64,000 nucleotides of DNA from Pseudoalteromonas sp. A25 (GCF_009176705.1 NZ_AP021847.1:424501-488500); one strand, 5' to 3'; shown: positions 27,601-37,321, counted from the first letter of the stretch. Numbers and translations are program-made. Notes: generated from the letters alone by a model not told the origin.

Positions 27601-30600
27601 GTGCTCACCCAACCTGTGGCCGACACTTGGCGCAGTTGCTTAGTCGGTTGCCCTGTTGCCACGTCAGTATGAGTCGTTACCTGATGATCTTTAGCATTGG
27701 TGACTGTCAGCGGGAAGTAGCCGTCACTCGCCTCACTGGTGCCGTTTTTAGAGTAGGTCATGCTTGTAGTGCGCGTGCTATCAACCCACGAACCTGCACT
27801 ATTGCGCACCTGCGCGGTTTCACTCACTGAGGTAGGTAAACCATAAATATTATAAATCGTCGTTGTGGTTTTCCCTTTGCCAGAGCCAGTGTCGCCCACT
27901 TTGCCAGATACCGTCACCGTTTTAGGCTTGCGGTTTGCTTGATACTCACTAAATTCAGTAACAATACTTACTTTGCTATCTAACACTGTATTGGCGCTAT
28001 CCATTACAGGGTCATCACTGTTTCGCTCGGTAATTTTTGACTTAGTCACAGTTTTACTTTCAAGCTTATGTGGCCACCACGTCTCATTGATAGTATTACT
28101 ACAACTGGCAGTGTCATCCACGGTTGCTTCTGTAGTGGTTATGTATTTACCCCATGCATCACTGCGGGTTTGTGTTGATTTGGTCACATTACCACATTCG
28201 TCAATCGTATCGACGGTTAATGCATTGGTAAACATATTGGTATAACTGCTATCAATGTCTCTTTGTATGGTGGTTTGCTCTGATAAATACACATAACGCC
28301 CTGTCTTTTCCCATGTATTATCGGTATGACTTATGGCGGTTGTTTCTGTGGTTGCACTTGCTAGTAACTCATTGCTACGTAAAGTGTAATCAGCTGCTTT
28401 AAACTGCGCTTGGCGGATGAGCTTACCTTGATATGGGAATATCTGGTCAAAGTCAGAGCGCGTAACCACCCCTAACGCCACATCTTTTTCAATTACCGAT
28501 TTAAAGCCCATAAAACCACGGCCTTGCGCGTTGTACATTGCACCATAATAACCATACTGTTTGGTACGCGTACTCCCCACCCCATTGCTTTGCTCAAACT
28601 GTGTGACCACATACATGCTCGAGGCAAAGTTAAAGTAACCTTGTTGGTTATCGGTGTTGGTTGCCCCAATCTCATAATCGGTGCTTGAACTGGATAGTGG
28701 ACGTTGCGTCCATTTAGACACCACCCCAACGCCATTTTCAACCTGCTGCAGCATATCAATTGGCGCGTAATCAGCCCCTGATGTGCCACCACCTGCACCA
28801 TAGTTGCGGTTGATGTATATGCCTTGAACTTGAGCGTGTTGGCTAAATTGGGTGTTAACTTGTTCTTCACCCATCGAGTGGGTACCACCTAAATGGTGAT
28901 TAAATACCAAACTGCGCAAACCTGTACCATAGACATCAACAAAGGCTGAGTCATAGGCACTACCAATAAAATCGGTTGGTACTTTTGTTATGGCATAGGT
29001 ACCATTTTGGTTTTTACTAAATTTAAGCGCGTCAAATTGATAAATGCTTTTATCATTTCTCTGTGCATTTATCGGGGACTGTGCTGCACCTTCCCCACCT
29101 TCCCCAGGAAAGTAATTACTATATATATTTGCACCGCAGCGCCTGTCTGCTCTGCCAGCATTGATTACTTTATGGCATGACTCGTAAACTCGGGTTCCCG
29201 GCATCAGTAACTCAGGTATACCATCGTAGTCTATGTCTTCAATCTTGAACGCGGCATAGTATTTAGGGATATTTCGTACATCAGTACCATCTGAGCCATT
29301 ACTGAAACTCTCTAGCCGATTCTCAATACCCGCATTACCTTCAAACGTATCCTCTGCACTAAAGTTAACTCCCCCACCTTGGTTTAAACGATAGCTCAAA
29401 CTGTGCGTGGCGCCTTCAGAGTTCCCGCCAATCCAATCGGGTAGTCCGTCTCCATTAATATCAATAAAGTAACTTAAATTAGGCGTAAAAGGCGAGCTAT
29501 CAGTTTGCTCAAATGGCGACTCCACAGCTTTTTTATAATCATCATCTCCTAACCAGAACTCTATTGGTAGAGGTTGAATATATGCCGCTTTCTCTGCAAA
29601 ACCAGTGCTTGCCAACATCACATCTAATGTCCCATCGCCTGAAATATCCCCCACTACGCTAAGCTCAGTCAACAGGCCGGTAGGGGCACCCTCTGGATAA
29701 GTTTTTAACTGCCAAGAGTGAGAAGCTTCACTCTCATAGGGTGAGTTAATATTTTTAGTATGATAATACAGGTCTACATTCGGTTGTTCATCAGAAATAA
29801 ACACTAAAATATCTGGGAAACCATCTCCATTAAAATCACCAATTTGACGAATATGACTATATTGCTTTAACGCCGATATTTTCTTTGCAGGCATATTAAT
29901 GTCGGTATTGAATTGTTTGCCGCTGCTGCTCAGTTGAAGTACTAACTTATTTGCTTCAACACGCCACTGATCACTTTTACCATCTTGGTCAAAATCGCCG
30001 TCATGACATTCGTGTTGTCGAGTGAATATGTTTAATCGACAGGCATTAAAGGTGAGGGTATTCGCCACGGCATTGCCTTCGGCATCCACATAGTATCCTT
30101 GCCAGTCGCGCACACCATCTGCATTATGGTCACCTCGTGGTAGCACCGACGATAGGGTTTCAACGCCTTGATAAAGCATTGTACCGTTAGCATCACTCAT
30201 TGGCTCAAATTTAAGTGTTTGTGCGCTGCTGTTTTGCCATGTAAATGTGGTGGCAGGTAAACAGTTAGAGCTATCAACACACAATTTAATGCTCGTTAGT
30301 AGGTCGCGCCCTGAAATAGCACTGGTGGTATGATCTAATTTATATTGGCGTACCAGTGAATTATTAGAATACACCCCAATTGAACTAAGTAACTGGGTAG
30401 ATTCATAATAGCCCCCTGCCACATAACCTGAGCGTGCTTGGCTGCGTGCTTTATAGTTAAACTGCACATACTGGCTACCCGTTTTTGTTTGTTCGTTACC
30501 CGTATAAGCAATTTTACTCAGTAGCTTTTCACCTAAGCCGCCATTGCTGTAGCTGTAATGAATGTAATTATTTGCGGTTGCATCATGTTGATAACTGATA

Positions 30601-33600
30601 AGCCATGCATTGGTTTGAGCTCTACCGTTGTGAATAACGCGAGCGTCGTTATCTTGCCCAAAGTAAGCCGTTGTGCCATCTGCATATTCGGCAATAAAAT
30701 CGGTACTCGTACCATTTATAGCACCTGATTGCGTTACTCGCACAAAGCTTTCTATTTCAGTGCGATATATCGTGTTATCTTCGCCATAGTTGCCCGATAC
30801 AGCAATCAATCGCTGGCCGTCTAAACATAGACGGTCGTTGTCGTTATATTGCGGGTTTTGAGTAAAGCCATCTTGCGCATAGGTGGCGCTACAGCGACTA
30901 ATTTGAGACCCTGCCGATAGGTTAAAGCCCACACCCGCAATGCCACTACCTGAACGCGACGAGTAATTTAAAGACACACTTGGCTGCACACCATTGCGAC
31001 CCGGTGCAATTTGAATCGGTAAGCTATAACTTGCTGCACCGCCGCTTACGCTAGCTTGGCCACCGAAGGTGCCGACGGCACTGATGTTTGGCGCCGAGAT
31101 ATCGGAAAATTCAGCATCGTTTAGCTCTTTTGCTGAGATGGCGGCATAGCCTAATGTCGAGATATCACTCTCTACCTTAACCCAAGACGTACAACTGCCA
31201 TCACTAAAGCACACTTTAATGCGGTAAACTTTACCCTCAGAATTGCTCAGCGCTAAGCTTGTCTCGCCATTTTCAAGCGCTTCTAACTCACTCCAATCAA
31301 GCGAAGTCATATCGCAGTTGCTTGCATCGGCACACGCGGCACTTTCAATCACCACACGGGTGGCCCCCGGCACACTTGGCCATGTAAGCTCAGCACCACT
31401 GTTTTGTGGCGCAAACTCTTGGTTTATTACCTCCACACGCTGCTCTGTTAGCCAACTATCGCTGCAAGCTTTATGTGTCACATCAACGTTACCACACGCT
31501 TGCGCAAAAAATCGGTAAGTACCTGACTCTGCAAATAAATATTGATATTTGCCAGGCGCTTTAGTAAATGGCTTTGCGCTGCCACTCGAGCTACTCGCCA
31601 GCTTTACCTTCTCGGTTGTGTTTGGCTGCATCACATACAGAGTTGCATTCAATGCCAACGTAGCTGGGCTTTCAAATTCCCAAGTGATCTGCTCTGTACT
31701 GTCAATAAATGTACGCGCAGGCACAGACACTTGCAGCTTCGGTGTGTCAGCAGGTAAGCCTACCGTTTGATACTCATCTGTGGGGGCTGACCATGCAGAA
31801 CATGTAGCTCCTGTACATGAGCGAATTTTGTACGAGCGAACACCACCATCTAAGTTGTGATGGATCACACGATTAGTTTCTAAATCGTCACCATGCGGAA
31901 CGCTGAATCTTCCCGGCTCGCTCCAGTTATTATCATTAAACTTTACTGAAATATCGTAGTATTCGACTCCTGGAACAGGGCCCCACTCAAGGGTTGTGGT
32001 GCTTCCATCTACAATAACATTGTGGATCCACACTGGGACTTCTAGTTTGTTTGACTCAGCTGACCAGTCGGTACATTTAGACAAGTCACTATTACAACCT
32101 CGTACTTTATAAATTCGATATCCTGAAGGTAAGTCTGACCAAGAGATACTCTTGCTATCGCTAATAAAGCGACCAGGTTCGGTCCAATCATTGGTGTTGT
32201 ATTTGACTTGGATATCAAATTTACTTTGTATTGAGGTATCCCAACTAACAGCAACATCGCGACTCCCAATAAGCAATGCTCTAGGGGGAGCAATATAGTT
32301 TTTCGTTACAATAGATACTGGTGAGTATTCTGAGCAACCAAGTTCATTACAAGCTTTGACTTTATAGCTTCTTAAAGCTGCAGCGATGTTACCCCACTGA
32401 ACTTCAACCTGTTCACCACTATAATCACTATCTTCAAAACGATAAGGCTCTGGTTGCGACCAGTCATTGTCGTTGACTTTTACAGCCAACTCGTAATATT
32501 GACTGTCTATAGTTTTATTCCAAGTGACCTTTATATTTTGCGAGTCAAGATAAACTCCTGGCGCCGCAGGTGCATCAGGTTTAGTACGGATAGTGATTTG
32601 TTCAGAGAACTGAGAATAGTTACTGCAACCAAGCTCATTACAAGCTTTCACTCTGTACTTTGAATTTCCACGAGGTTGGTTTATGAGTGTAAAAACGTTA
32701 TCTTCAGTGGTATGTTGCTTCTTAATTGGCTGCTCATTCTGCCATTGGCTATGTGCTTCAACTAAGTAGCTCGTTGCAAAATCTACATTACCCCATTGCA
32801 ATTGGACATCTCTGCCATTTACAACCAAAGTTGGTGTTGTAGGTACAGCTGGTATAGGTGGCTTAACAACTACCGTACCTTTATTTGACTGAAGTCCTTC
32901 ATTATCTGTTACCCAAAAAGCAAATATATCGGTTGCAAACCGCTGGTTTGGAATATACTTAAATACCCCATGAGGTTTACCTGGTACTCTAACTAATTGA
33001 CCATTATTGGTTTTATTATTTGTAATGCCCTGCGGTGACATAAACTGATAGGTGAACTGATCAAGTAAATTAGGGGATTTATTCGCTTCTGGATCGCGTA
33101 CTAACTTGCTTCTGAAGTCAATCTCTACTCCCTCCAGTTCAGAAAGTGTTTGTTCAAAATCTTCTGCAACGGGAGCTTCATTTACGCTAATTATTGGCAC
33201 AGATATACGATGAGTATTAGAAACACTTACACCATCGGTTACTTTGGCAAATATATTTAGTACATTTTCTTCGTAAAATGGGTCTATGGTAACCAAGCCA
33301 CTTGCTTCATCAAATGTATAATACCCTGGCATATCTTGCACAACTAAGCTAAGCGCATCATTGTTACTGAAAGACCCTTTGTATCTAATGTATAAATCAT
33401 TGATTGACAAACTAAACGCAGAGTCTTCTTGAACTGCAGCTATGTCATGATGGCGTATAATAACTGGCGAATCTTTGTGCTCTTTAATATCTATTGTAAT
33501 ATCGCCGCGCCCGGAGGGTGCACCATGTTCGTCATATACAAAGAAAAACACATTATCCCGACCTACAAATCCGCTTGGTGGGGTGTATTCAAATACATCA

Positions 33601-34796
33601 TCTCGCGCCCCCGGCACATGTACAAAGCGACCACCTTTGTCTGTCCAACCACCATGGTCTTCACGAACCGCATTTTTTGAGAAGATATACTTAAACTCTT
33701 TCAATCTTGGATCATTCCTACCAAGGGGCCAAAAATCGAAATCGGGATCATGCATCATTCCGCGCATATAAATGGTAAATTTCTCGTCCTTAACAGACTC
33801 CCAGATAATTTGCCCCGCTTGAGGGTGATCATTCACCTCATTTACCGTGATTTTTAGCTCAAATGTACTCGAGAGATGCTTACCATCAAATAGTGTAATT
33901 GGAATGATTAGCTCGCCATTAAAATTGGTAATTGGGGTGATTGTGAGCCCGTCAAATGTATAGTTCTGCCCTTGGGTAACTTCGAGTGTGATATCTTCGG
34001 GTAATGAGTCTCTATCGATATAAGTAATGTGTTCAATATCGAGCGTGAACGAGGTATCTTCGTCCATCACCAATGGTTGTTGTGCTGTGATCTCAGGGGC
34101 TGTTTTATTTTCTTTTAAAACCGTGATCAGTACTTTGGCACTTGCGGTTGCCCCTGCGGAGTCCTTAATTACGTAGTCGATCACATCGCTACCATCAAAA
34201 TCAAAGTAAGGCTGGTACTCAATTGCGTTACTTTTCACAAGCACTTGACCATGTTTTGCGCTAACTTGCGTAATGGTTAATGCATCGCCATCAACGTCAC
34301 TATCATTGTCGAGCACGTAAACGAGTGTTGCTGTATTTGCGATTAAAGTCGCTGCGTCGTTTTTTGCTATCGGCGCATCGTTTACTGCGTTAACCGTAAT
34401 GTAAGCAAGGCCTGTAACAGGGTTAGAGCGACCGTCGTAGAGCATGTAGGTAATTTCATCTTGCCCTGCAAAATTGGCGGGCGGAATATACTTTACTTGG
34501 CCGTTTGGCAGCAGTAACACTTCACCAAATTTTGCACTGACAGAGACTATTTTAAGCGTGTCTTTATCTGCATCTATATCGTTGCCGAGCAAATCTAATA
34601 GCGAAGTTTGATCTTCACTCAGAGTAATATGGTCTTCGGTAACAGTGGGCGCGCTATTGTCTTGCGCATTATCGCGCAGGTTTTTAAGCATAAATTGTAA
34701 ATGGGTTGGAAAATCAAACCCCGCCGATAGCGCAGGCTTAGCACTTGCACACAGTAAAAAAAGTGCGCAGCTTAAAATAACTCTAGTTGCGGTCAT
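24648..34796 (-). CDS. Giant secreted SpvB/Rhs polymorphic toxin-like protein, 3382 aa
   Basis: Signal peptide (ILSCALFLLCASAKPALSA) near residues 6-24. Residues about 48-640 are cadherin-like tandem domains with DxDxD calcium motifs (NDIDADKD, DNDSDVDGD). About 645-1010 are fibronectin type III-like repeats (LQWGNVDFATSYLVEA, KVKACNELGCSEYS). A SpvB N-terminal domain starts near 1237 (VGTFGGQASVSGGAASYSLP). FG-GAP/VCBS-type blades lie around 1595-1860 (DFNGDGFPDILVF, DINGDGLPDWIGG). YD/Rhs repeats run about 2400-3000. The core ends with DRLGSARLFTD, GRVYDYNLGRFMSVDP and DPSGY at about 3107. The last 275 residues are variable and finish in a hydrophobic, glycine-rich segment (FAGPIGWAGAAIYYGAD). 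The Rhs cocoon is expected to encase this toxin tail. The next gene is the likely immunity gene. Confidence 0.85.
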   Translation of the reverse strand: MTATRVILSCALFLLCASAKPALSAGFDFPTHLQFMLKNLRDNAQDNSAPTVTEDHITLSEDQTSLLDLLGNDIDADKDTLKIVSVSAKFGEVLLLPNGQVKYIPPANFAGQDEITYMLYDGRSNPVTGLAYITVNAVNDAPIAKNDAATLIANTATLVYVLDNDSDVDGDALTITQVSAKHGQVLVKSNAIEYQPYFDFDGSDVIDYVIKDSAGATASAKVLITVLKENKTAPEITAQQPLVMDEDTSFTLDIEHITYIDRDSLPEDITLEVTQGQNYTFDGLTITPITNFNGELIIPITLFDGKHLSSTFELKITVNEVNDHPQAGQIIWESVKDEKFTIYMRGMMHDPDFDFWPLGRNDPRLKEFKYIFSKNAVREDHGGWTDKGGRFVHVPGARDDVFEYTPPSGFVGRDNVFFFVYDEHGAPSGRGDITIDIKEHKDSPVIIRHHDIAAVQEDSAFSLSINDLYIRYKGSFSNNDALSLVVQDMPGYYTFDEASGLVTIDPFYEENVLNIFAKVTDGVSVSNTHRISVPIISVNEAPVAEDFEQTLSELEGVEIDFRSKLVRDPEANKSPNLLDQFTYQFMSPQGITNNKTNNGQLVRVPGKPHGVFKYIPNQRFATDIFAFWVTDNEGLQSNKGTVVVKPPIPAVPTTPTLVVNGRDVQLQWGNVDFATSYLVEAHSQWQNEQPIKKQHTTEDNVFTLINQPRGNSKYRVKACNELGCSNYSQFSEQITIRTKPDAPAAPGVYLDSQNIKVTWNKTIDSQYYELAVKVNDNDWSQPEPYRFEDSDYSGEQVEVQWGNIAAALRSYKVKACNELGCSEYSPVSIVTKNYIAPPRALLIGSRDVAVSWDTSIQSKFDIQVKYNTNDWTEPGRFISDSKSISWSDLPSGYRIYKVRGCNSDLSKCTDWSAESNKLEVPVWIHNVIVDGSTTTLEWGPVPGVEYYDISVKFNDNNWSEPGRFSVPHGDDLETNRVIHHNLDGGVRSYKIRSCTGATCSAWSAPTDEYQTVGLPADTPKLQVSVPARTFIDSTEQITWEFESPATLALNATLYVMQPNTTEKVKLASSSSGSAKPFTKAPGKYQYLFAESGTYRFFAQACGNVDVTHKACSDSWLTEQRVEVINQEFAPQNSGAELTWPSVPGATRVVIESAACADASNCDMTSLDWSELEALENGETSLALSNSEGKVYRIKVCFSDGSCTSWVKVESDISTLGYAAISAKELNDAEFSDISAPNISAVGTFGGQASVSGGAASYSLPIQIAPGRNGVQPSVSLNYSSRSGSGIAGVGFNLSAGSQISRCSATYAQDGFTQNPQYNDNDRLCLDGQRLIAVSGNYGEDNTIYRTEIESFVRVTQSGAINGTSTDFIAEYADGTTAYFGQDNDARVIHNGRAQTNAWLISYQHDATANNYIHYSYSNGGLGEKLLSKIAYTGNEQTKTGSQYVQFNYKARSQARSGYVAGGYYESTQLLSSIGVYSNNSLVRQYKLDHTTSAISGRDLLTSIKLCVDSSNCLPATTFTWQNSSAQTLKFEPMSDANGTMLYQGVETLSSVLPRGDHNADGVRDWQGYYVDAEGNAVANTLTFNACRLNIFTRQHECHDGDFDQDGKSDQWRVEANKLVLQLSSSGKQFNTDINMPAKKISALKQYSHIRQIGDFNGDGFPDILVFISDEQPNVDLYYHTKNINSPYESEASHSWQLKTYPEGAPTGLLTELSVVGDISGDGTLDVMLASTGFAEKAAYIQPLPIEFWLGDDDYKKAVESPFEQTDSSPFTPNLSYFIDINGDGLPDWIGGNSEGATHSLSYRLNQGGGVNFSAEDTFEGNAGIENRLESFSNGSDGTDVRNIPKYYAAFKIEDIDYDGIPELLMPGTRVYESCHKVINAGRADRRCGANIYSNYFPGEGGEGAAQSPINAQRNDKSIYQFDALKFSKNQNGTYAITKVPTDFIGSAYDSAFVDVYGTGLRSLVFNHHLGGTHSMGEEQVNTQFSQHAQVQGIYINRNYGAGGGTSGADYAPIDMLQQVENGVGVVSKWTQRPLSSSSTDYEIGATNTDNQQGYFNFASSMYVVTQFEQSNGVGSTRTKQYGYYGAMYNAQGRGFMGFKSVIEKDVALGVVTRSDFDQIFPYQGKLIRQAQFKAADYTLRSNELLASATTETTAISHTDNTWEKTGRYVYLSEQTTIQRDIDSSYTNMFTNALTVDTIDECGNVTKSTQTRSDAWGKYITTTEATVDDTASCSNTINETWWPHKLESKTVTKSKITERNSDDPVMDSANTVLDSKVSIVTEFSEYQANRKPKTVTVSGKVGDTGSGKGKTTTTIYNIYGLPTSVSETAQVRNSAGSWVDSTRTTSMTYSKNGTSEASDGYFPLTVTNAKDHQVTTHTDVATGQPTKQLRQVSATGWVSTSYGYDKFHRPFSQKTDGMPIQYTAIQSVTGDEHKPAHAVMVVKQSSAGAPEVRVYKDKLGRTIRTASQAFDGTWVYQDVSFDHLGRTSFESMPYKSGGNRIGTSYSGFDELNRPTTKTVAQECGQSSTGTMTVSYGYSGLQTTIDVSESCNSITLGQMSRTYNSLKQLVHTQDAKNGNTYYGYNSLGLPAVIEDAAGNQIKATYNALGRKTKVDDPNQGSTTFAYNGFGELQQEVRGNGTKVTYLTDALGRVSQRSATGEQTLSYSYDGTNGYGQMTSASGNGVTHTYGFDALGRPSSHTVAGSGKSYTTTTFYDGNYGRVKGVRYPNDLTLEYTYNDLGYQESVKNAAYDYVYQSVTTQDILGNITQSTLGNGLTQKQFYSLASGQMTGSYTETEHGGQLMSLNYTQYDGFGNLKAMTVTTGSFDNQHSFSESYEYDNLHRLTSNQIDGIPTISYAYDAVGNLTKKSDYASEYNYGTLQDGLPNAVKKVHKTDGTWVDFSYDARGNMTQGDGLTSAIYNAMDKPTSLTKNGITSTFVYGPDHMRFKQVKGNTTTYYAGAYEEEVEGSKTTWRAYIGDIAVVSQGSNESAVIRYTHRDRLGSARLFTDRNGKVIAERNFDPFGKPRQSSGGSKAVSQLEDKDLAKTNRGFTDHEHLDELELIHMNGRVYDYNLGRFMSVDPVIQSPGNSQSINPYSYIMNNPLAGTDPSGYEAKLTGSHVKSAGEASSSNLSIATYDNSEERAINRANFADKSLARGWTNYHNKKSNGAGTSSTPSSKETTDIGGEGEKEKGGNLDSLSKNILSYAEQNPTPIQNSGWEYTGKNDKGMKTYQTVHDVTKDDGLSLGKLNDNFITPAGLTAGYIQNTYGQTKNRWSDRFRNHGKIWDKARLVGNYAFIIGSAITAGTTFMDLINMRQKDSSVEKMALRGLDGIADIAAGTLAFAGPIGWAGAAIYYGADYLSGGNLTEYLYRSILGRREEEHGI

Positions 34797-34817
34797 CCCT
34801 TAAAAATCCTTTTATTA

Positions 34818-35591
34818 TTATTTAATCCAACAAGGGGTTTTACCACATAGAGGATGTTCTGTTTTTTCTAGTTTTACGGCTCTGTTATGATCCTGAGCAA
34901 TATAACTTTGATTTCGAATACAGCTGTTATTTTGAATTATATACACTGGTTTACTACCATGGCTACTCAGGCGATTAGCCTCGCTGTTTAAATCAGAAAA
35001 TGTGAAATATTCACCTACGTTTTTAAAGTAAGATAGGACTGGATAACCATAATAATCTTTATACGGGTCAACTTTACACTCAGGATCTAAGAAATATAGA
35101 GACGAGAAATTTTCGGTAGTGCTAGGAGAATAAAAAACAATCGTTTTCGTTCCTTCAACTGGAGAGTAATAGTATGTGTTATTCGCCGCTGATAATATTT
35201 TACCCACTTTAGTCACCCCATCCCCTTTATATAACCATGCGCCACCTGAACCTGTTGACTTATTACTATTTGTGCTGAGTGAGAGGCTTTGCACTTGCTC
35301 TACATCGGCAATTGCTTCACAGCGCCCAGCAGATTGCACTGATACCAACTGCTCTTTAGACACCGCCGTTACCAACAAGCTATACATTGCTTGCCCTTGA
35401 AGGGAGTTTAAATTAATCGCCCAGTGATTTTGCTTATCGCTGTTTACACAACTAGGAACGGCATGGGTTTTAGGTTCAGATAAAGTAAACGTTGCTACAT
35501 CACCTGATACATTCAATTCGGCCACAGTGGATGCAGCCATGGCTGCGCAAGGGGCTAATAAAGTAAAAAAAGCAGTGCTAAGGTATCGCAT
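34818..35591 (-). CDS. Secreted accessory protein of the Rhs locus, paralogue 1
   Basis: 257 residues from ATG 35591; the longer frame upstream overlaps the neighbour and lacks a signal peptide. Signal peptide MRYLSTAFFTLLAPCAAMA. The mature N-terminal domain (AVPSCVNSDKQNHWAINLN, LQGQAMYSLLVTAVSKEQ) is nearly identical to the protein at 35662 and related to the one at 36616. A Cys-containing C-terminal part ends HPLCGKTPCWIK. The gene lies 21 bp upstream of the giant rhs gene on the same strand. Family function unknown; chaperone or co-secreted partner of the toxin is a guess from position. Confidence 0.6.
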   Translation of the reverse strand: MRYLSTAFFTLLAPCAAMAASTVAELNVSGDVATFTLSEPKTHAVPSCVNSDKQNHWAINLNSLQGQAMYSLLVTAVSKEQLVSVQSAGRCEAIADVEQVQSLSLSTNSNKSTGSGGAWLYKGDGVTKVGKILSAANNTYYYSPVEGTKTIVFYSPSTTENFSSLYFLDPECKVDPYKDYYGYPVLSYFKNVGEYFTFSDLNSEANRLSSHGSKPVYIIQNNSCIRNQSYIAQDHNRAVKLEKTEHPLCGKTPCWIK

Positions 35592-35661
35592 AAAGTAGGA
35601 TTCTTGTTGTTTGTTAGTCGGGTGAATTAATATGGTATTTCGCCGGTTGACGCGGCCTGTA

Positions 35662-36453
35662 TTATTTAATAATACAGGCGCTTTCGCCGCACAGGTCATG
35701 TGGCTTTGTGACCACTTTAACTGCTGCAGTGTAATCACTCGCAACTCTATTCGAGTTGGTGCAAGTATAATTAAACTCATGATATGGAGGTATTTGCTCA
35801 AGATAAAACACAGGTATATTCCCTTTTGTATACAGCCTATTTTCAGATTGAGACCCGCTTGTATGGTAAATATATAAATCTAAACGTCTACTGTAAGATG
35901 GAATGCGATAGATCGTTCCGTCAACATAAGCATCACCAGTACACTGAGCGTTTAAAAATAGCATGTTTTGATTGTCTTCATACAGCGTATAACTATCCGC
36001 ACCTTTTCTTCCGTCATCAGGTACGTAGTAGTAACTATTATGCTGGGGCATGGCTACAATATTCCCTAATTTAGTTACTCCATCGCTTTTATACAGCGCC
36101 GGCCCCTGTGCTGTTTGTGCTGTTTGGCTTACATTGAGTGCTAAATATGCCGCCTGCTCTACATTTGGCAATGCTTCACAACGGTTTGCAGATGTCACAT
36201 CTACTTCCATTCCTTTCGATACCGCCGTTACCAGCAAGCTATACATCGCCTGCCCCTGTAGGGAGTTTAAATTAATCGCCCATTTATTTTGATTATCACT
36301 ACTTACACAGCTAGGAACTGCGTGAGATTTTGGATCAGCTAGCGTAAAGATGGCTGTTTCACCTTGTACCTCTAACTGCTTAATTTTTGATGCAGCATGG
36401 GATAATAAAGGGATAAATAAAATAGTTAGTAAGATAATCAGACGATACGTCAT
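35662..36453 (-). CDS. Secreted accessory protein of the Rhs locus, paralogue 2
   Basis: 263 residues from ATG 36453, with GAGAG eight bases upstream; a TTG start 15 bp earlier is possible. Signal peptide LIILLTILFIPLLSHAA. The N-terminal domain has the shared pattern HAVPSCVSSDNQNKWAINLN and CEALPNVEQ, and the C-terminal part ends HDLCGESACIIK, like paralogue 1. At DNA level the segment around 36240-36290 is nearly identical to 35382-35432, showing recent duplication or gene conversion. It precedes paralogue 1 by 70 bp and is probably in one transcript with it and rhs. Confidence 0.6.
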   Translation of the reverse strand: MTYRLIILLTILFIPLLSHAASKIKQLEVQGETAIFTLADPKSHAVPSCVSSDNQNKWAINLNSLQGQAMYSLLVTAVSKGMEVDVTSANRCEALPNVEQAAYLALNVSQTAQTAQGPALYKSDGVTKLGNIVAMPQHNSYYYVPDDGRKGADSYTLYEDNQNMLFLNAQCTGDAYVDGTIYRIPSYSRRLDLYIYHTSGSQSENRLYTKGNIPVFYLEQIPPYHEFNYTCTNSNRVASDYTAAVKVVTKPHDLCGESACIIK

Positions 36454-36615
36454 TGTATAAACTCTCAATAATTTAAATTAAGTTTTTCAACCCAAGTTGA
36501 TTAACTTTATGTATTTACCATCACGAATGAGCACTAATTTGTGTTTGGGTATTTACCTACAGCAAGACTGCTATAACGGCCATCTCGCTGGTATAGCGTT
36601 AGTAGTATCGATGCG

Positions 36616-36960
36616 TTAATTACTATAAACGGTTACTTTTTTAACCAACTCAACGTTTGTGTCAGCAAAGCAACTTTTCTCGCCCTCAATGAGCACAGGT
36701 GTTGCACTGTCAAATGCGCCTAGCAAAATACTGAACATATTGGTGCTACCTTTGGCGTGTAAATCAATTAACCAGTGGTCAAGCTGCTGTGAGCTAACAC
36801 ACGCAGCGGCTGTTATCGCATCACGCTTTGGGTGGGTTTTAAATAACACTGTGTCGTTTTTTATTTGCACATCGGTTACTAAGTACTGTTGTTGCGTGCC
36901 AAAACAAGCCCAGCTCGCCAAAGCAGTCAACACAAGTAATAAAGTTTTCATTTTTTGCAT
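36616..36960 (-). CDS. Short secreted relative of the Rhs accessory proteins
   Basis: 114 residues from ATG 36960; ATG 36951 is equally possible as no Shine-Dalgarno stands out. Signal peptide LLLVLTALASWACFG. The mature part matches only the first domain of the two larger paralogues: conserved Cys (AACVSSQQLDHWLIDLH), NMFSILLGAFDS and a second Cys (EKSCFADTNVEL). The C-terminal domain is absent. Conserved Cys spacing suggests one disulfide. This is probably the minimal form of the family and the first gene of the cluster. Confidence 0.6.
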   Translation of the reverse strand: MQKMKTLLLVLTALASWACFGTQQQYLVTDVQIKNDTVLFKTHPKRDAITAAACVSSQQLDHWLIDLHAKGSTNMFSILLGAFDSATPVLIEGEKSCFADTNVELVKKVTVYSN

Positions 36961-37246
36961 CACTATTAAATAGGTTCTTCAGTCACTTTAAGTCGTTATG
37001 CAAAATAGTTTAGACGGGTATAAGCAGGTGGCATAACGGCTGAGCACCTGATTTAACTGCAGCTAAAAAAGCAATTCTCGACTAGAAAAAACAAAATGGG
37101 AACAACGGCTGACAATGGTATCGTTTTAGGTAAAAAAAGCAACAATGTATTTCCTTATGGTACAAATATTTAGCAGTCATAGAGCCGTTAATCAGTGCTA
37201 TCTCTACATCAGTCAAATATTTACATCGACCTATGTGGATGATTTT
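36961..37246. other. Intergenic region between the Rhs cluster and the arsR-like gene
   Basis: No convincing gene on either strand. It should hold the promoter of the Rhs cluster (leftward). The start of the 755-bp duplicated arsR-arsP segment is at 37247. Confidence 0.4.
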
Positions 37247-37262
37247 ATACCGCCTCAATAAC

Positions 37263-37282
37263 ATTTCCACAATTATAGAAAT
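37263..37282 (+). promoter_or_regulatory. Operator-like inverted repeat upstream of the ArsR-family gene (left copy)
   Basis: ATTTC, ten bases, GAAAT. The same pattern recurs at 37625-37648 between regulator and permease, where it extends to ATATTTC and GAAATAT. Both sites are conserved in the right copy (42440-42459 and 42802-42825). ArsR-family repressors bind such short inverted repeats, so autoregulation plus direct control of the permease is inferred. Confidence 0.5.
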
Positions 37283-37321
37283 ATCTTGCTTTTTTAAAAT
37301 ACTCCTCATACACTACCAAGC

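Noticed and set aside
35592..35801. N-terminal extension of the accessory protein to 327 residues
   Set aside because: It overlaps the neighbouring gene in another frame and would place the signal peptide inside the protein.
37082..37309. 75-codon minus-strand frame before the ArsR gene
   Set aside because: No signal peptide, no ribosome-binding site, and it runs through the operator region of the duplicated module.
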